Shown here one piece after another: positions 36,901 to 50,443 of a DNA stretch of 64,000 nt. Below the pieces are notes generated by a model that was given only the letters and a program-made list of their open reading frames with translations, was not told where the DNA came from and did no database searches. A program made the translations under genes and the position numbers. Origin of the DNA: Geranomyces variabilis (taxonomy: Eukaryota > Chytridiomycota > Chytridiomycetes > Spizellomycetales > Powellomycetaceae); NCBI GenBank assembly GCA_027603065.1, contig JADGJP010000014.1:521061-585060 (forward strand), read 5' to 3'. How positions within the stretch are numbered: position 1 is the stretch's first letter; the number at the start of each line of letters is the position of its first letter.

Positions 36901-38488
36901 AAAGAATCTCAGCACCCCCAAGCTGTCAAGTTCCCCAGCCCCAGTCACTGCGATGACCCCCGCTTCGACTGACGCCTCCCCCGAAAAGGCAAAGCCATCC
37001 AGTCCGGCCAAGGTCTCTGAAAAGGACGACTTCGAAGCTCTTTTCGAGTCCAACAAGCCCACTACCAAGAAATCAATTGACAACCTAGCTGCTGTTGCAA
37101 ACGCCTTGCCAGCGAGCCCGGCATCGGCCCTCCGAGCTGCGAGCCCGCTTCCCTCAGCCGCGTCGCCTCTCACGCCTCCAGCGCAAGCCACGCCTACCAC
37201 GTCTTCTCCGGGAGGTAAAACAAGTAAAGGTGGCTTTTCGCTGGGCTTTGAACCCCGCAAGGACTTTGGCGAAGGCGGCGGTAAACGCAGCGGCTCAAGT
37301 TCTGCAAGTGTGCGAAGTCTGCCGCTACTTGACAAACAAGAAGCGACAAAGACTGAAACGCCTCTTTCCGCGCCCGTTGCAAACTCCGCCCAACAGCTTA
37401 ATGTCGCCAACGACGAGGACACTTTTTCTTTCAGCACTGCCCCCGGCTCTCTTTCGGCGCTGGCGGACACCACAGTGTCTACGGCCGATTTGGCTGCAGA
37501 TTCAGCGATTGCAGGCAACGCCGGACCAGCCAGCCACTTGGATCGAGAATTCGGCGTCGGCCATGCGGATCAAGCTGCGGGCTTCAGCAATCCCGATTTT
37601 GATGCCGATTTCGCTAGTGTGTTTCCGCAAGCCACTCCCGCACCACCAGGAAGTGTGTCGTCTGATGGTCAGCGGCCGCCGCCCATTGAGCCCGTCCCAG
37701 ACTCGCGTCCAGTCCCGAAACGCGCCGACACGGCCCTTTCCGAGGTGGACCTTGAAGCAGAATTTAAAGACGCATTTGCAGATGCGCAGGTTGCCGCTCA
37801 AGGTTCTCCGAGCAAACTTCCTGCGGAATTTGATGACGCCGCATTTGCGGCCGGGCGTTTTGACGACGATGCATTCAGCTTTGACTCGTCGTTCGGAAAC
37901 TTTGCCAGCCCAGCCAGAGCCGGTGCAGCGAATGCTACACCAGTGAAACCGGGATTTGAGGCCGATTTTGCCTCGGCGTTCTCTGGAGGGTCCGATCCGT
38001 TCGCGGCTTCTGGATTTTCGTTTGGTGAACCACTTGCAAAGTCATCGGATTCTGCGAGCTCAAACGCCGCTCAAATGAGCGCGGCCGATATGGACGCATT
38101 GTTTGGAGGCGGCGGGAGCACTGGCAGCGCTACACTGGGCACTGTTAACGAAACTAGCAGTGCGTTTGATGATGCATTTGCCGCGGACGCTTTCACTACA
38201 GCATTTGGCGATGCGTCCATCAAGAAGCCTGCTGCAAATGAGGACGTAAGACCGCCGCCCCCAGCTCTTCCAAAGCGCAAGGAAACGACCGACGACGCTG
38301 AAGAAGTGAAGCAAATCGTGGCCCTGGGATTTACGAAAGAACAGGCCGTCAATGCTTTAGACCTGTATGACGGGGACAGTTTTGAGTTACAAGCGAATAT
38401 GCACAATGCTGATCATGAATCTTTCTGATTTTTTAGGAACGGGTTTGACGTAGCACAAGCTACTAATTATCTGCTCGATGCAAAATGA
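33998..38488 (+). CDS. EDE1: Ede1/EPS15-like endocytic scaffold with EH domains and UBA
   Basis: Multi-exon, about 1300 aa. First exons are 33998..34058 and 34130..34284, with the next starting at 34363. Three EH domains are visible: (1) AHLYKLADPTGKLTVQPQEA and SRLPQNVLSEIW; (2) DLFMRSTLPVDQLGKIWSLV with TLPQFTVAMYLI; (3) DQYFDAIDVQKKSFVTG, LPQSELAKIWDLAD and EFAVAMHLIRLRMAGG. A coiled coil of about 230 residues follows, then a Pro/Ser/Thr-rich region and DxF-type motifs (DPFAASGF, DADFASVF). The last 60 residues are a UBA domain completed by splicing 38364 to 38437 (LGFTKEQAVNAL joined to NGFDVAQATNYLLD). It is an early-arriving endocytic adaptor binding NPF motifs and ubiquitin. The join near 34490-34540 is not resolved. 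Confidence 0.92.
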
Positions 38489-38551
38489 TGCAAATCATGA
38501 TTGCCTGCTGCCGTGATTTCAGCAGCAAGGATAGATTAAATCTTCCGCAAA

Positions 38552-40803
38552 CTATCTGAATCCTAGCTTATTGAATCTACTCCTTAGCGCCTCATCGCTT
38601 ACATCGTCCCCTTTTGACCCTTTTGAACTCTTGCGTGAACTCTGCGGTCTGCTTTTCTTTGTCTTTCCAGCTGGCGCCGCAGGCTCCAGCTCACTGCTTA
38701 TCCTCTCGACTTGCTCAGCCGACATCCATCGTCGTGTCACGAGCCAATGCATGGGGCCGATGCACCCATTAGACGGGTTTCCGGCGGACCCAACCTCGCG
38801 ATCCCAATCCTCCTCGCCCTGTTTGCATGCCTCTAGCATTCTCACCGCATCTCCCGCGTCTAGCTGTCGCAGCAGCGCATCAAGAGCAGGCACGCACGGC
38901 TTTGGTAAACCGTCGAGGAAATCTCCGCGATACTTTCGCCAACCTACGCCCTGTCCGTCGTCGTCCGCCGGCCGAGGGATGTCGGAGTATATGCTGCGAT
39001 ATTTCTTACTCACCAGTTTCCATGTCGCTTTCAGCCCTGCAATAGGAGGCGACGCCAGCGCTGAGCAGACGGCATGAGCGGCGTGGAGATCACGGCGGAC
39101 AACCAAAGCTTGCGCGACAAGGATCCAGCGGACGATCGCGCTCGCGCGGTCCACGGGCATGTTGCAGTCCACTACGGTCGCCTGGACCACACGGTGCAAG
39201 AAAAACGCAAAATCTTGCACGCGCTTTATCGTGTCGGGCACAGTTGCACCGCTGGACACGGCATGAGTGAGCAAATCAGGCGGTGTAAGGGCGCGAAACA
39301 TGTCGACGTCAAAGCAGAGTATTCCGCCCGCGAGCTCGGTGGGTCCAACCTGGGGCAGCGTCTTGCGGTCCCATTCATTTATGAGTCCGCTTAGTTGCGC
39401 AAGCTTGCGCTTTGCTAGGCCGGTCGTCTCAACTAGGCGACGAACTTGGGAGAGGACGCCGGCGGTTGCTGCACCGGCGCGGCCAGTGTGTTGCGCCTGT
39501 TCGAGTTGTTGAAGCTGAGCACCGGCTGCGTTATACTGCTCGGTTATGTATCGGTGCTGATGGATAAGCGGAGACGCGGGTATTATGGGAAGATAGTCAG
39601 TGGGTGTGTATTGGCGAGGTGTGCCAGGAAGATTAGGTATGCTGCTTTGGTTGATAAGCGACACGGCATGTTCTGGCTGACTACAGAGCACACGATACGG
39701 AGGTGGGGCTCGCGGTGATGAGGAATCCGGTAATGGTAGTGGCGGCGTCTCTCTGGGCTGTTCTGGTGGCGTTGTAGATGGACATGACGAAGGCTTTGGA
39801 AGATCTGGCGGTGGAGCCTTCGCACCGCGCTTCGGCACAGAGGGGAAGTGCCAAATTAGTGACTCGCCAGACGTTCGTGGATTCCGCGGCCCGGGCACCT
39901 CGTGGTGTTGCTGCACGTCATTCGATATTGATGTAGGTCGGGGCTCGGGCGACTCCGCTCGACTGGTCTCCAGAAGCCAGGATGATGAAAGGGGACTCAG
40001 TGCCTGCACAGGCAAGGCACACGACCGACTGTTAGAGCTTGCCGCAAGTCATACTTTCATCTTTGACCCCGTACCTTATAGTCTTCCTCCAAGGATGCAA
40101 CACTAATCGGTCGGAGGGACGAAGACCCTGATAGGCCAGAGTTTCGCAACGAGTTCCACGTGCCACTCCGTTTGAGCGAGCGGATAGTATGTGCACGGGA
40201 GAGACGATGCTCGCGAAAGTCGACCGCCTTTGGCGGCTTTCCCTGCGGTAAAACTAGCGGCGAGCTTTCCGGCTTAAAAGCCGGCGAACCTCCTGCTTTG
40301 TAGCTACCACTCGCTGCATTTGGTGATGACTGATCTTCCAGGACTGTTGCCAGCGGATCAGAGTCATGTGTCGCGACAGCCCCGGTGGACCCCAGGTCCA
40401 TCTCCTCATCCTCGTCACCGTCACTCTCCTCGTCGCTGTCATGAAACGGCTCCAAATCGTCGATGGACACGGTGCCAAACATGATATCCTCCACCTCGGT
40501 TAGACACAGATGCGCGAGGCCGAATAATCGTTCGATATCGTCGGGAATGACAGCGACGGAGTTTTTGAAACGTTTGGGGGCAACATGAGTTGCTACAGCA
40601 CTCGTCTCTGTAGCGTTCGGCTGCTCCTCTGGTGCAAAAACCGTGTCGGAGGAGAAATGAGACGAGATTAGAGCGAGGGCGGCAAGATACGCATCAAAGG
40701 CGGCTTTGAGATCGAGTTGGCCAAGGTGCTTGTCAGCGCTAGCGATTGCAACGTCGATGGCGGACATTGATAGGCCGCCGGTAGGGCGAGGACGGAGCGC
40801 CAT
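38552..40803 (-). CDS. RasGEF-domain protein with MIT-like N-terminus
   Basis: Two exons (40803..40075, 40003..38552), about 726 aa. The N-terminal helix ASADKHLGQLDLKAAFDAYL resembles the first helix of MIT domains (tentative), followed by an acidic stretch (residues about 120-140, Asp/Glu runs) and a Ser/Pro-rich linker of about 200. At about 480-620 lies a Cdc25-type RasGEF catalytic region: DVDMFRALTPPDLLTHAVSS, AIVRWILVAQALVVRRDLHA, VCSALASPPIAGLKATWKLV. No REM domain was seen. The Lys/Ser-rich tail ends at 38552. RasGEFs load Ras-like GTPases with GTP; MIT domains bind ESCRT-III tails. If both calls hold, the protein may act on a GTPase at endosomes (inference). An ATG at 40830 in the same frame is an alternative start. 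Confidence 0.78.
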
Positions 40804-41101
40804 GACCTTGCGTGTTGCATGGGATAACACAATAGTGGGCGCCTCGCTTACGTAATATCAATTGAGCAACTTTTTTGACAGCTCCTTCATATGAGCGTCT
40901 GCCACAAAAAACCAAAAATTGCAATTGCTTACAGAAACCCGCTATTCTATGATCGGGATACCGTAAATGGCCTGTCAATGTCAATTTCAGAGGCCACTCC
41001 GACGCTTCATTTTTCGCTCTCTTTGTGGTATCCGGTGCGTAAAAAACTTCCCTTGATTGACAATTCCAGGTCCGCTTTCTTCGCTGAAACGGCGGCTAGA
41101 G

Positions 41102-42062
41102 ATGGAGGCACCCTCTCCGGCTCTTCCGCATGAGATCTGGCTCAAAATTCTACATAAGCTTCCCGGCCCGGTGCTAGCCTTGACCCGCTTAGTCTCCCGA
41201 GCGTGGCGCATCCGAGCGAACGACCCAATTCTATGGCGTGCCCTTTGCTGGAATGCTCGCATCGATACCTCACGATACGTCGTAAAGCGGTGTGGAGAGG
41301 ACGAAGATGATGGCGGGTACGTTTTTTGCTCTTTGGCACATTGCAGTATAATTGTTAAAACTTGTAATATTCAGGCCACGCTTGACTATTGACTGGCTTC
41401 AAACGTTTGCGGCTCACACTATCCGAGATCGGAACCGAGCGAAGAGATATTGGGCCAGCCATCACGAATGCAACGGGGATCCTTCGCCTCGCCAGCTCAC
41501 TGTAGATCCCACACTGCGCAGAGTGATGGTTTTGGTGCCCCCGGCGCCCTGCGAGCAGTGTATCATTGAGCGGACGGTGTGGTCAGACCTCGGTTGGGGA
41601 GTAGACAACGGTGAGCGGCATAGTAGCCATAAATGTGGTGGCTGCCCACTGACGCATGTTCCTAAAATGATTGCAGTGGACATTCCATTCCCCTGGGGGC
41701 TGGGAGGGTCGCCCACTCCGGTTAGCGTTCCGCCGCCCTCTCCCGCCGCAACTACCACCCTTCATTCATCACGTCCGCTGCTATCGCGGGCCTCTGCGCT
41801 GATGCACACGTTGACCTCAGGCTGCGAATTTGCAGCTGGCTTGAAAGACTTGAGCTCTCGATTTCACATTGTCAGTCCGCAACAAAGCTGGATGGAGGAA
41901 ACGGCTACAGGGTTTCGAGCCAGTGTAGAAAGCATTGAAGAGGTGTTTTCCATGTCGCCGCCGTCAACTGCGGGGACTAGCGGATTTTCGGAACTTGCGC
42001 GACAGTTTTCGAGGATCAGCGTTGGAGGAGGAGACGGAACATTTCCCCGATACATACCCTAA
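41102..42062 (+). CDS. F-box protein
   Basis: Exons 41102..41316 and 41375..42062, 300 aa. The F-box is at residues about 7-47 (LPHEIWLKILHKLPGPVLAL, DPILWRALCWN), the Skp1-binding module of SCF ubiquitin ligases. The substrate-binding part lacks LRR, WD40 or Kelch repeats. It has CxxC-like pairs (PCEQCIIE and HKCGGCPLTH) that could bind metal, then a Pro/Ser-rich stretch and a helical C-terminus (ETATGFRASVESIEEVF). The frame is also open upstream to an ATG at 41057; 41102 was chosen because the F-box then starts near the N-terminus as usual. Substrate unknown. It diverges from the RasGEF gene, with about 300 bases shared. Confidence 0.8.
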
Positions 42063-42266
42063 AAGCGGATGGCGCACCGTCGTCTCCATAAAGTGAATTG
42101 GACGTATAAGCACATTCTCTGAACCCTTAGAGGCTATAGGTGTGTCGTCGGGGATGTCCAGTGTTGGGGCTGTCGGCGTCGCGCATGAGATGCTTTTGCC
42201 GTGACAGTGACTCATCGGCATTTTGGCAACGGCGCAAAACGGCTCCATTCCTTTCCGGCCATCCTA

Positions 42267-43044
42267 ATGGCTGCCAACGATATCCAAATAGCGGCGGTCC
42301 CGGGGCTTCGTCTCATTAACGACTTTATATCCGAAGAAGAAGCCACCTTCCTGCTGCAGACGCTGGACTCACTCAGCTGGGGCGGCAACGGCAGCCACCC
42401 AAATCCAGAGTTGAAGAGACGCACTCTTGTTTTCGGCCACCACTTTTCATTTGTTTCGCGAACGATTGTGCAGGACCTCGGTCCCCTGCCCGATTTCCTT
42501 ACAAATATAATTTCTCGGATGCGTGAGCACGGCGTTTTCGCGGAGAAGCCGCCAGAGCTGTGTTTAGTAAACGAGTATGAACCGGGCCAAGGGTGAGGAT
42601 TTCGTTTTGGCCTTTCTTTTCCCTCTTTGTCCTCCTTTCTGCCTTCGTCTTAATTAATATGCAACAAACTCTAGAATCATGCCTCACGTAGACGCTCCAT
42701 CCTTTGGTCCTATCGTAACCTCCCTTTCTCTCATGACCCCGTGCGTTATGAACTTCACGCCCACACATTCGAACGGTTCCCACGCGACGGCCGTCTTGCT
42801 AAGTGTGTTTGGAAAGTGTGGAAGCGACCATGCAAGAACCAAGGAAAATTGATGGCCCTTTAACATAACAGAACCACGGTCCCTTTTGGTGCTTAGTGGC
42901 GAAGCGCGCTTCCACTTCAAGCATGGAATCGGAAAAGAGCTCTTTGACCTGTACCAGGGTCAGAAAGTTGAGCGGGGCCGGAGAGTCTCGCTCACCTTTC
43001 GGACCCTTTCCCAGCCGCAAGATGCCGAGCGCAGAGACCAGTAA
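42267..43044 (+). CDS. AlkB-family 2-oxoglutarate/Fe(II) dioxygenase, ALKBH8-like
   Basis: Exons 42267..42592, 42675..42802 and 42872..43044, 208 aa. Landmarks follow the AlkB fold of ALKBH8: PGLRLINDFISEEEATFLL, LVNEYEPGQGIMPHVDAPSF (HxD of the Fe site), IVTSLSLMTPCVMNF, KPRSLLVLSGEARFHFKHGI (distal His), RVSLTFRT (Arg pair for 2-oxoglutarate). In animals ALKBH8 hydroxylates wobble uridines of tRNA and also carries an RRM and a Trm9-type methyltransferase. Here only the dioxygenase is present, so the partner methyltransferase would be separate, as Trm9 is in fungi. All three joins restore conserved sequence. An in-frame ATG at 42201 is an alternative start. Confidence 0.88.
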
Positions 43045-43181
43045 TCGCCCGCATAACGTTAACTACAAGAGCAGTAAATTATTACACATCAAGTTTACAA
43101 AAGGAAGTATAAACACAAGCACGTATCGTCGCTGTGAACGCCGCAGCGCAGCTTACGGTGCCGGGCCCTGATGTACCGTCG

Positions 43182-44601
43182 TCACGCGGTGTGGTGCGCC
43201 GGCGTAGTAGAATTGACAGTTGGCTGAGGCCGCGCGTCAGTGGAAGGCAACTTCGTCGCTCCCCTGCGCTCAGCATTGCGGGCTTGGGGTCGACGCGGCG
43301 GTGGGGACCTGGATCTGCCCGAATCTGAGCCCGAATCAGTGTCCGAGCCCGTGTGAGAGTTCGACATTGATGATCCTGTGTAGGATCCCGTATCGCTCGT
43401 GTATGAGCCGCCTGAGCTTGGCGACCGGGACGAATGAGGCCGACGCCTACGGCTTGGAGACGAGTCTCGGCCCCGGCCTTCGGGTCGCCGCCCGCGTACG
43501 CCACGATCACCTGAATCACGCGCCGGACTTGACGACGTTCGTGCTCTATCTGACCAACCCCGTTCATAGCTAGACCTATTTCCGTAACGATCCGGTTCCT
43601 CTTCGCGATAACGGACTCTGGCGTCTCGTGAAGAGCCCCTTGCAGGGGCATGATAATACTCGTCGCGGCGGCTGTCATTGTACCGCCAATCCGAGCCCCG
43701 ATCTCGATCATAAATAGCGCGCTCATTGCCGCTTCTGCGCGCTCGGTCATCACTGTACCGGGAATTGGCATATCCCCGAGAGGGGCGGTCAATGCTTCGA
43801 GATGGGCTGCGAGATCGAGTTCGGCTATGACTTCGACTTTCGCCACGACGCCTCGCTTTTGCTGTCGAGCTTGCGGGCATGTCTTTCTTACGTGCAGCTT
43901 GACGCTCGGCCCGCTCTGTTGCCTCCTTGGCATGTTGCGCCTCAAGTTTGGCCCTGATCTCTTCATCCTCTGCCTAAATTTAATTTTACACAAAATTAGG
44001 GATATAAGACATACAGAAAGCAGAGGCCTAAAACAGTCATCTTTTACCCGTTTCTTAATAATTTCTGCCTTCTTCTGATCCAAGAATTGCTGCGGAATGC
44101 CGCCGATGGTTGACTGTGCGCTGACAAGTAGTCCCCATAAGTCCTTCATGAAAGATGGAGCATTGCCCTCTAGGAAACCTGATATTTCAATCTGCATTGC
44201 GCGAGGATCCACTTTCTAGTAGCAAAAGTAAAGCTTTGGGTTAATGCCACCTGGATTTACCAATGACGTCTTGAGATCGGCCAGAGTGGAACAACTTACG
44301 TCGGCCTCGAGAAGGTTAAACACAAACTCAATGAGGACATCGTCTTCAAAGCCGACCATTTCAACAACTCTTGCAGTTACCCACGGCCGAATCACAGTCA
44401 TGTTGACCTTTTTAACATCAACTTTCTTGTCAAAAAGTTTTGGAAACTTCATGCTTTTCAGAAGCTTTTTTTGCTTGTCGCCAAAGCGCTGATCCTGCTC
44501 GGCGCTTGTGCCCTGCCGAAAAAAGAGAGTTAAGAACTGCGAGCCGTTCGCATGCATCGGAGGCTACGGAACGGCACCTTGAAGAACCCCGCATCTCCCA
44601 T
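43182..44601 (-). CDS. SRRM1: PWI-domain RS protein, SRRM1/SRm160 homologue
   Basis: Four exons (44601..44578, 44512..44300, 44215..44048, 43973..43182), 398 aa. The 24-nt first exon gives MGDAGFFK and joins GTSAEQDQRFGDKQKKLLKS, nearly the human start MDAGFFRGTSAEQDNRF. The PWI motif is VIRPWVTARVVEMVGFEDDV; the domain ends with KDLWGLLVSAQSTIGGIPQQ. The second half is an RS domain (SRSHSRTRSRSPSRSIDRPS, then SPSRRRRPHSSRSPS). It is a nuclear matrix/splicing coactivator that binds RNA through PWI and bridges SR proteins on exonic enhancers. Much shorter than vertebrate SRRM1, as in other fungi. Strong assignment. Confidence 0.93.
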
Positions 44602-45048
44602 TTTAGTTTTGGAATTTCAATGTCGGAAAACGAGTTTGCAACTGAACGAGTCACCGCGCTCGCGCGCTCTCCCCTGCATTGAAAAACGCTGCTCCCGCCT
44701 GCCCGCTGATTTCTTTCCTCGACTCGCAAACCGCTTAGTGTGCTGCTGTAGCATCTAACGCGATTGGCGGATGCTGGTGGTCCCGCCGCGCTAGGAGCAT
44801 TGCACGTGGTTCGGCGGACATTATTACTGCTGTCAGGACAAAATAGACTTGTAAGGGATGAATAAAGGTGGTTTTGGCCCAATATACAAAAACAAGCGAG
44901 GCTATACATTGCCGGGAAAGCTACTCGACGTACAAGATTTGAGACTACATTCATTCTGCAAACGACATAGAGACCAGCACGTCCACAATTGCCCGAGTAC
45001 CGCAGGGTGCATGCTTTGGGTGCGCCCATTACGCTCCAGCGTTCAAAA
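44602..45048. other. Intergenic region upstream of SRRM1
   Basis: About 450 bases between the SRRM1 start and the stop of the next minus-strand gene. Short open frames on both strands show no motif. No RNA gene was recognised; it should contain the SRRM1 promoter and the terminator of the neighbour. Confidence 0.4.
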
Positions 45049-45777
45049 TCAGCCGGCCGTCTTGTTGGACTTTGACTCAAACTGGTCCCGGTAAGGATCG
45101 AAGACAACGTAATCCTTTGGAAGGGGTGGATAGGGAGCCATTACGGGACGCTCGTGCACAGCGGCGCCCCAACCAAGAGCATCGCGGACACTCGGGTCAA
45201 TTGGAGGCGGCTCTCTGACGATCTTTTGCATACGCGGAGACATGACCCGAGCAGCAGGAGCGGAAGGTCGGTTTGACGACTGAGCGAGCGGGCCTCTCGA
45301 CGTTGTACGAGAAGTTGCGGCAGCTGTTGTTGCGGCGCGGTTTGGCGAAGGCCGAGCGACCACTGCAGGGATTGGGGCCGTAAAGGGTTTTCTTGGAACG
45401 GTAACAGTGACTTTGGAAGAAAGCGGTGGTTTGGGAGAGAAAGGGTGACTGCTTTTCACGTAAACAATAGCAGGTTGGAATTCAGACAGCCGAGTCCGCT
45501 GCGAGGTGAGCGGATAGCCTCTCGCTGCGGACTCCTTGACTGTGCCGCTAGTTTGGCCAGCTTCGCTCTTCGGTGGAGCAGAGGGAGGAGTTGGCACGGT
45601 TTGCGGTTGGAGGGATTCTTCCTTGTTCGCTCCGTCCTTGACGGATGCGTCGGTGCGAAAATACGGTTCTGGCCCCGACAGCCGAGGCAAGCCATTTGCT
45701 ACTCGGCGGATATTTTCGTGCGCAAACGACAGCAGAAGATTTATCTCTTTCTTGATTTCTTCGTCTGTGAGCAGCAT
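45049..45777 (-). CDS. Hypothetical protein with conserved-looking ends
   Basis: Single exon, 242 aa from the ATG at 45777 (frame open further upstream to 45915). Residues 1-35 form a helix (MLLTDEEIKKEINLLLSFAH, ENIRRVANGLPRL). The middle 150 residues are Pro/Ser/Thr/Ala-rich and disordered. The C-terminus is again ordered-looking (DALGWGAAVHERPVMAPYPP, then VFDPYRDQFES). Two short structured ends with a flexible middle suggest an adaptor or scaffold. No family recognised. It shares a promoter region of about 170 bases with the divergent kinase gene. Confidence 0.6.
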   Translation of the reverse strand: MLLTDEEIKKEINLLLSFAHENIRRVANGLPRLSGPEPYFRTDASVKDGANKEESLQPQTVPTPPSAPPKSEAGQTSGTVKESAARGYPLTSQRTRLSEFQPAIVYVKSSHPFSPKPPLSSKVTVTVPRKPFTAPIPAVVARPSPNRAATTAAATSRTTSRGPLAQSSNRPSAPAARVMSPRMQKIVREPPPIDPSVRDALGWGAAVHERPVMAPYPPLPKDYVVFDPYRDQFESKSNKTAG

Positions 45778-45949
45778 TATGGCGGGGACGGTGAAGGTTA
45801 ATGGAGCGAGCAAGCGGACGGATGCAACTCGGCAATGGGCGTGGGACGTTCCTCGAGACAGGCGGCGAACTTGAAGAGACCGTTGAGTCACCCCTTCTCG
45901 ATTGCCTCTTCCCAAGCCAACGTGTGCCGGCTAAGGCAGGAACCAGACA

Positions 45950-48780
<2,831 letters not shown>

Positions 48781-49024
48781 GACAATGGTGAAGAGTCCAA
48801 AGGTACCCATCTGTCCCCAAGCATGTAGGCGAAGAATTTAGTTGTCGCCGAATCATATACCGTAGAACGCTTTCATGTTAGCTCCGCTCGGCGGACAGCG
48901 ACGAACGATCGCGCTTTTTGTCAGCTGGATAGGCGGGCGGCACGTGATGCGGCAAAACCAGCATTTAAAAAGGACGTACAGTATGTCATCTGGGCGCCCA
49001 TAAACCCTAGCCCACTCTAACAAC

Positions 49025-49905
49025 ATGCACGCCGCTTGCTGCTCAACGCCCGCTGTGATCGCCACAGGTTACACACCAAAGGGCACAATAACTACTTTGG
49101 CCGGCCAGAAGATTTATTCGGTTGGCCCGGAGGACTCGGCGAATGTGGTGATCTGCGTCTACGACATTTTCGGCTACGCCTCGCAGACTCAGCAAGGGGC
49201 CGACCTTATTGCTTCTGCGACGGGCTTCCGCGTGATCATGCCGGACCTCCTGCAAGGCCGCGGCGCGCCCATGGACATACTGCCGCCGCTTTCCGAAGCT
49301 TCCAAGGGCATGTCCGGCATGGACGAAGAGACAAAGAAGAAAGTTCAGGAAAGGTTCGCGGCAGTCTTCGCGGACGCTGGCGATTTTCAGAAACGCATCC
49401 CGGATCTACATGCGCTTGCTGCTGCACTGCGTGCTGGTGGTGCGCGCCGCGTTGGAGTGTATGGGCTTTGCTGGGGTGGTAAGCTCGCTATTCTAGCAGC
49501 CAACGCCCACGGTGGAGATTTCGATGCGATTGCCCAGGCGCATCCCACGCGGTTCGACGCAGACGACTACTGTGCAGTAAAAGTGCCCGTCGCAAGCTTC
49601 CCTTCCGAGTCGGACAATCACGAGGCACAGGCGAAATTGATTGAGATGGTTAACCAGCAGCATGAGATTAAAGACCTGTGCAGTTTCCACAGTTATCGCA
49701 ACATGCACCATGGTGAGCGCCGGACCAAGCCAGACCTCTTCGTTTGCTCCTTGGAAATCTTAAGTAGCACCGCATTTACTCTTTGGGTTGTTGTTTAGGG
49801 TGGGCCGGCGCACGTGCCAATCTTGAGGACCCCGACAACTTGCGCGAGTTCCAGGACGTTTACCGACGACTTGCCGACTTTTTCGCACGAGCCTTTGCCG
49901 CTTGA
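49025..49905 (+). CDS. Dienelactone hydrolase family protein
   Basis: Exons 49025..49712 and 49799..49905, 264 aa. The alpha/beta-hydrolase fold has the nucleophile motif GLCWGG (Cys), an acidic residue near ESDNHEA and the His in NMHHGWAGARAN, which is completed only after splicing. The N-terminus MHAACCSTPAVIATGYTPKG matches fungal dienelactone-hydrolase-like proteins (the Aim2 type). Bacterial enzymes open dienelactone rings in chloroaromatic breakdown; the substrates of fungal members are mostly unknown. The second exon supplies the catalytic His environment and the C-terminal helix (EFQDVYRRLADFF). Confidence 0.9.
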
Positions 49906-50443
49906 ACGGCGTATCTGTTTCCTTCTTGCAGTTTACAGTTATGTGTGGCTCCTTTTTTTAAAAGAAAATAAAATTACTTGCGCCCCGCACAAAACAAAAA
50001 ATGTTCCGGCCCGAATGGCCGATGGTTGTAGCTGTGTTGTCTCTCCTGATGGAGATCGAAAACATTGAACCACCAGCAAAGTGATGGACCGGCAGTGTAC
50101 TCTTCCCCCGCATAAATATAGCCAGGCCCGCCAGCTGCGGCACCCTTTATACAGAGGATGCCTTGGGGCGAGTCTAAGGAGCCCGGCCTGCGGGGGTTAA
50201 GCAATCTCTTTTTCTGCATCATACGTGGGCAGCGCGTACTATCCTTGCGAACGAGTTGAGAGCAGAGGTCGTTACAAGCCCAGCTCGTTGGCAAAGCTTG
50301 TCGTAGCGGGCAAATCGCAGAGAGGAAAAAGACATGCGGGCGCCAACGCAAGAGTTCGTGAAAACCAACCTTTTTATAACCACAGTCACGTGACGGACAC
50401 CAAGCCACACCTTCCGGCTGTCAGAAAATCACATATTATTTTG
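49906..50443. other. Intergenic region between convergent genes
   Basis: About 540 bases between the stops of the dienelactone hydrolase and kinesin-9 genes. A 144-codon minus-strand frame (50408 to 49974) crosses it but is Cys/Trp/Pro-rich with no motif and no link to either gene. No tRNA or snRNA pattern was found by eye. Confidence 0.4.

Noticed and set aside
36688-37518. 276-codon open frame antisense to EDE1
   Set aside because: It lies opposite the Pro/Ala/Ser-rich part of EDE1, where low-complexity codons keep the other strand open by chance.
43082-44212. 376-codon minus-strand frame covering the SRRM1 region
   Set aside because: It starts in the true PWI frame but runs through an intron and then reads the RS exon in a wrong frame. 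The spliced model ending at 43182 gives the family's PWI plus RS order.
49974-50408. 144-codon minus-strand frame between two convergent genes
   Set aside because: No motif, odd composition, no splice link to kinesin-9, whose stop lies at 50444.
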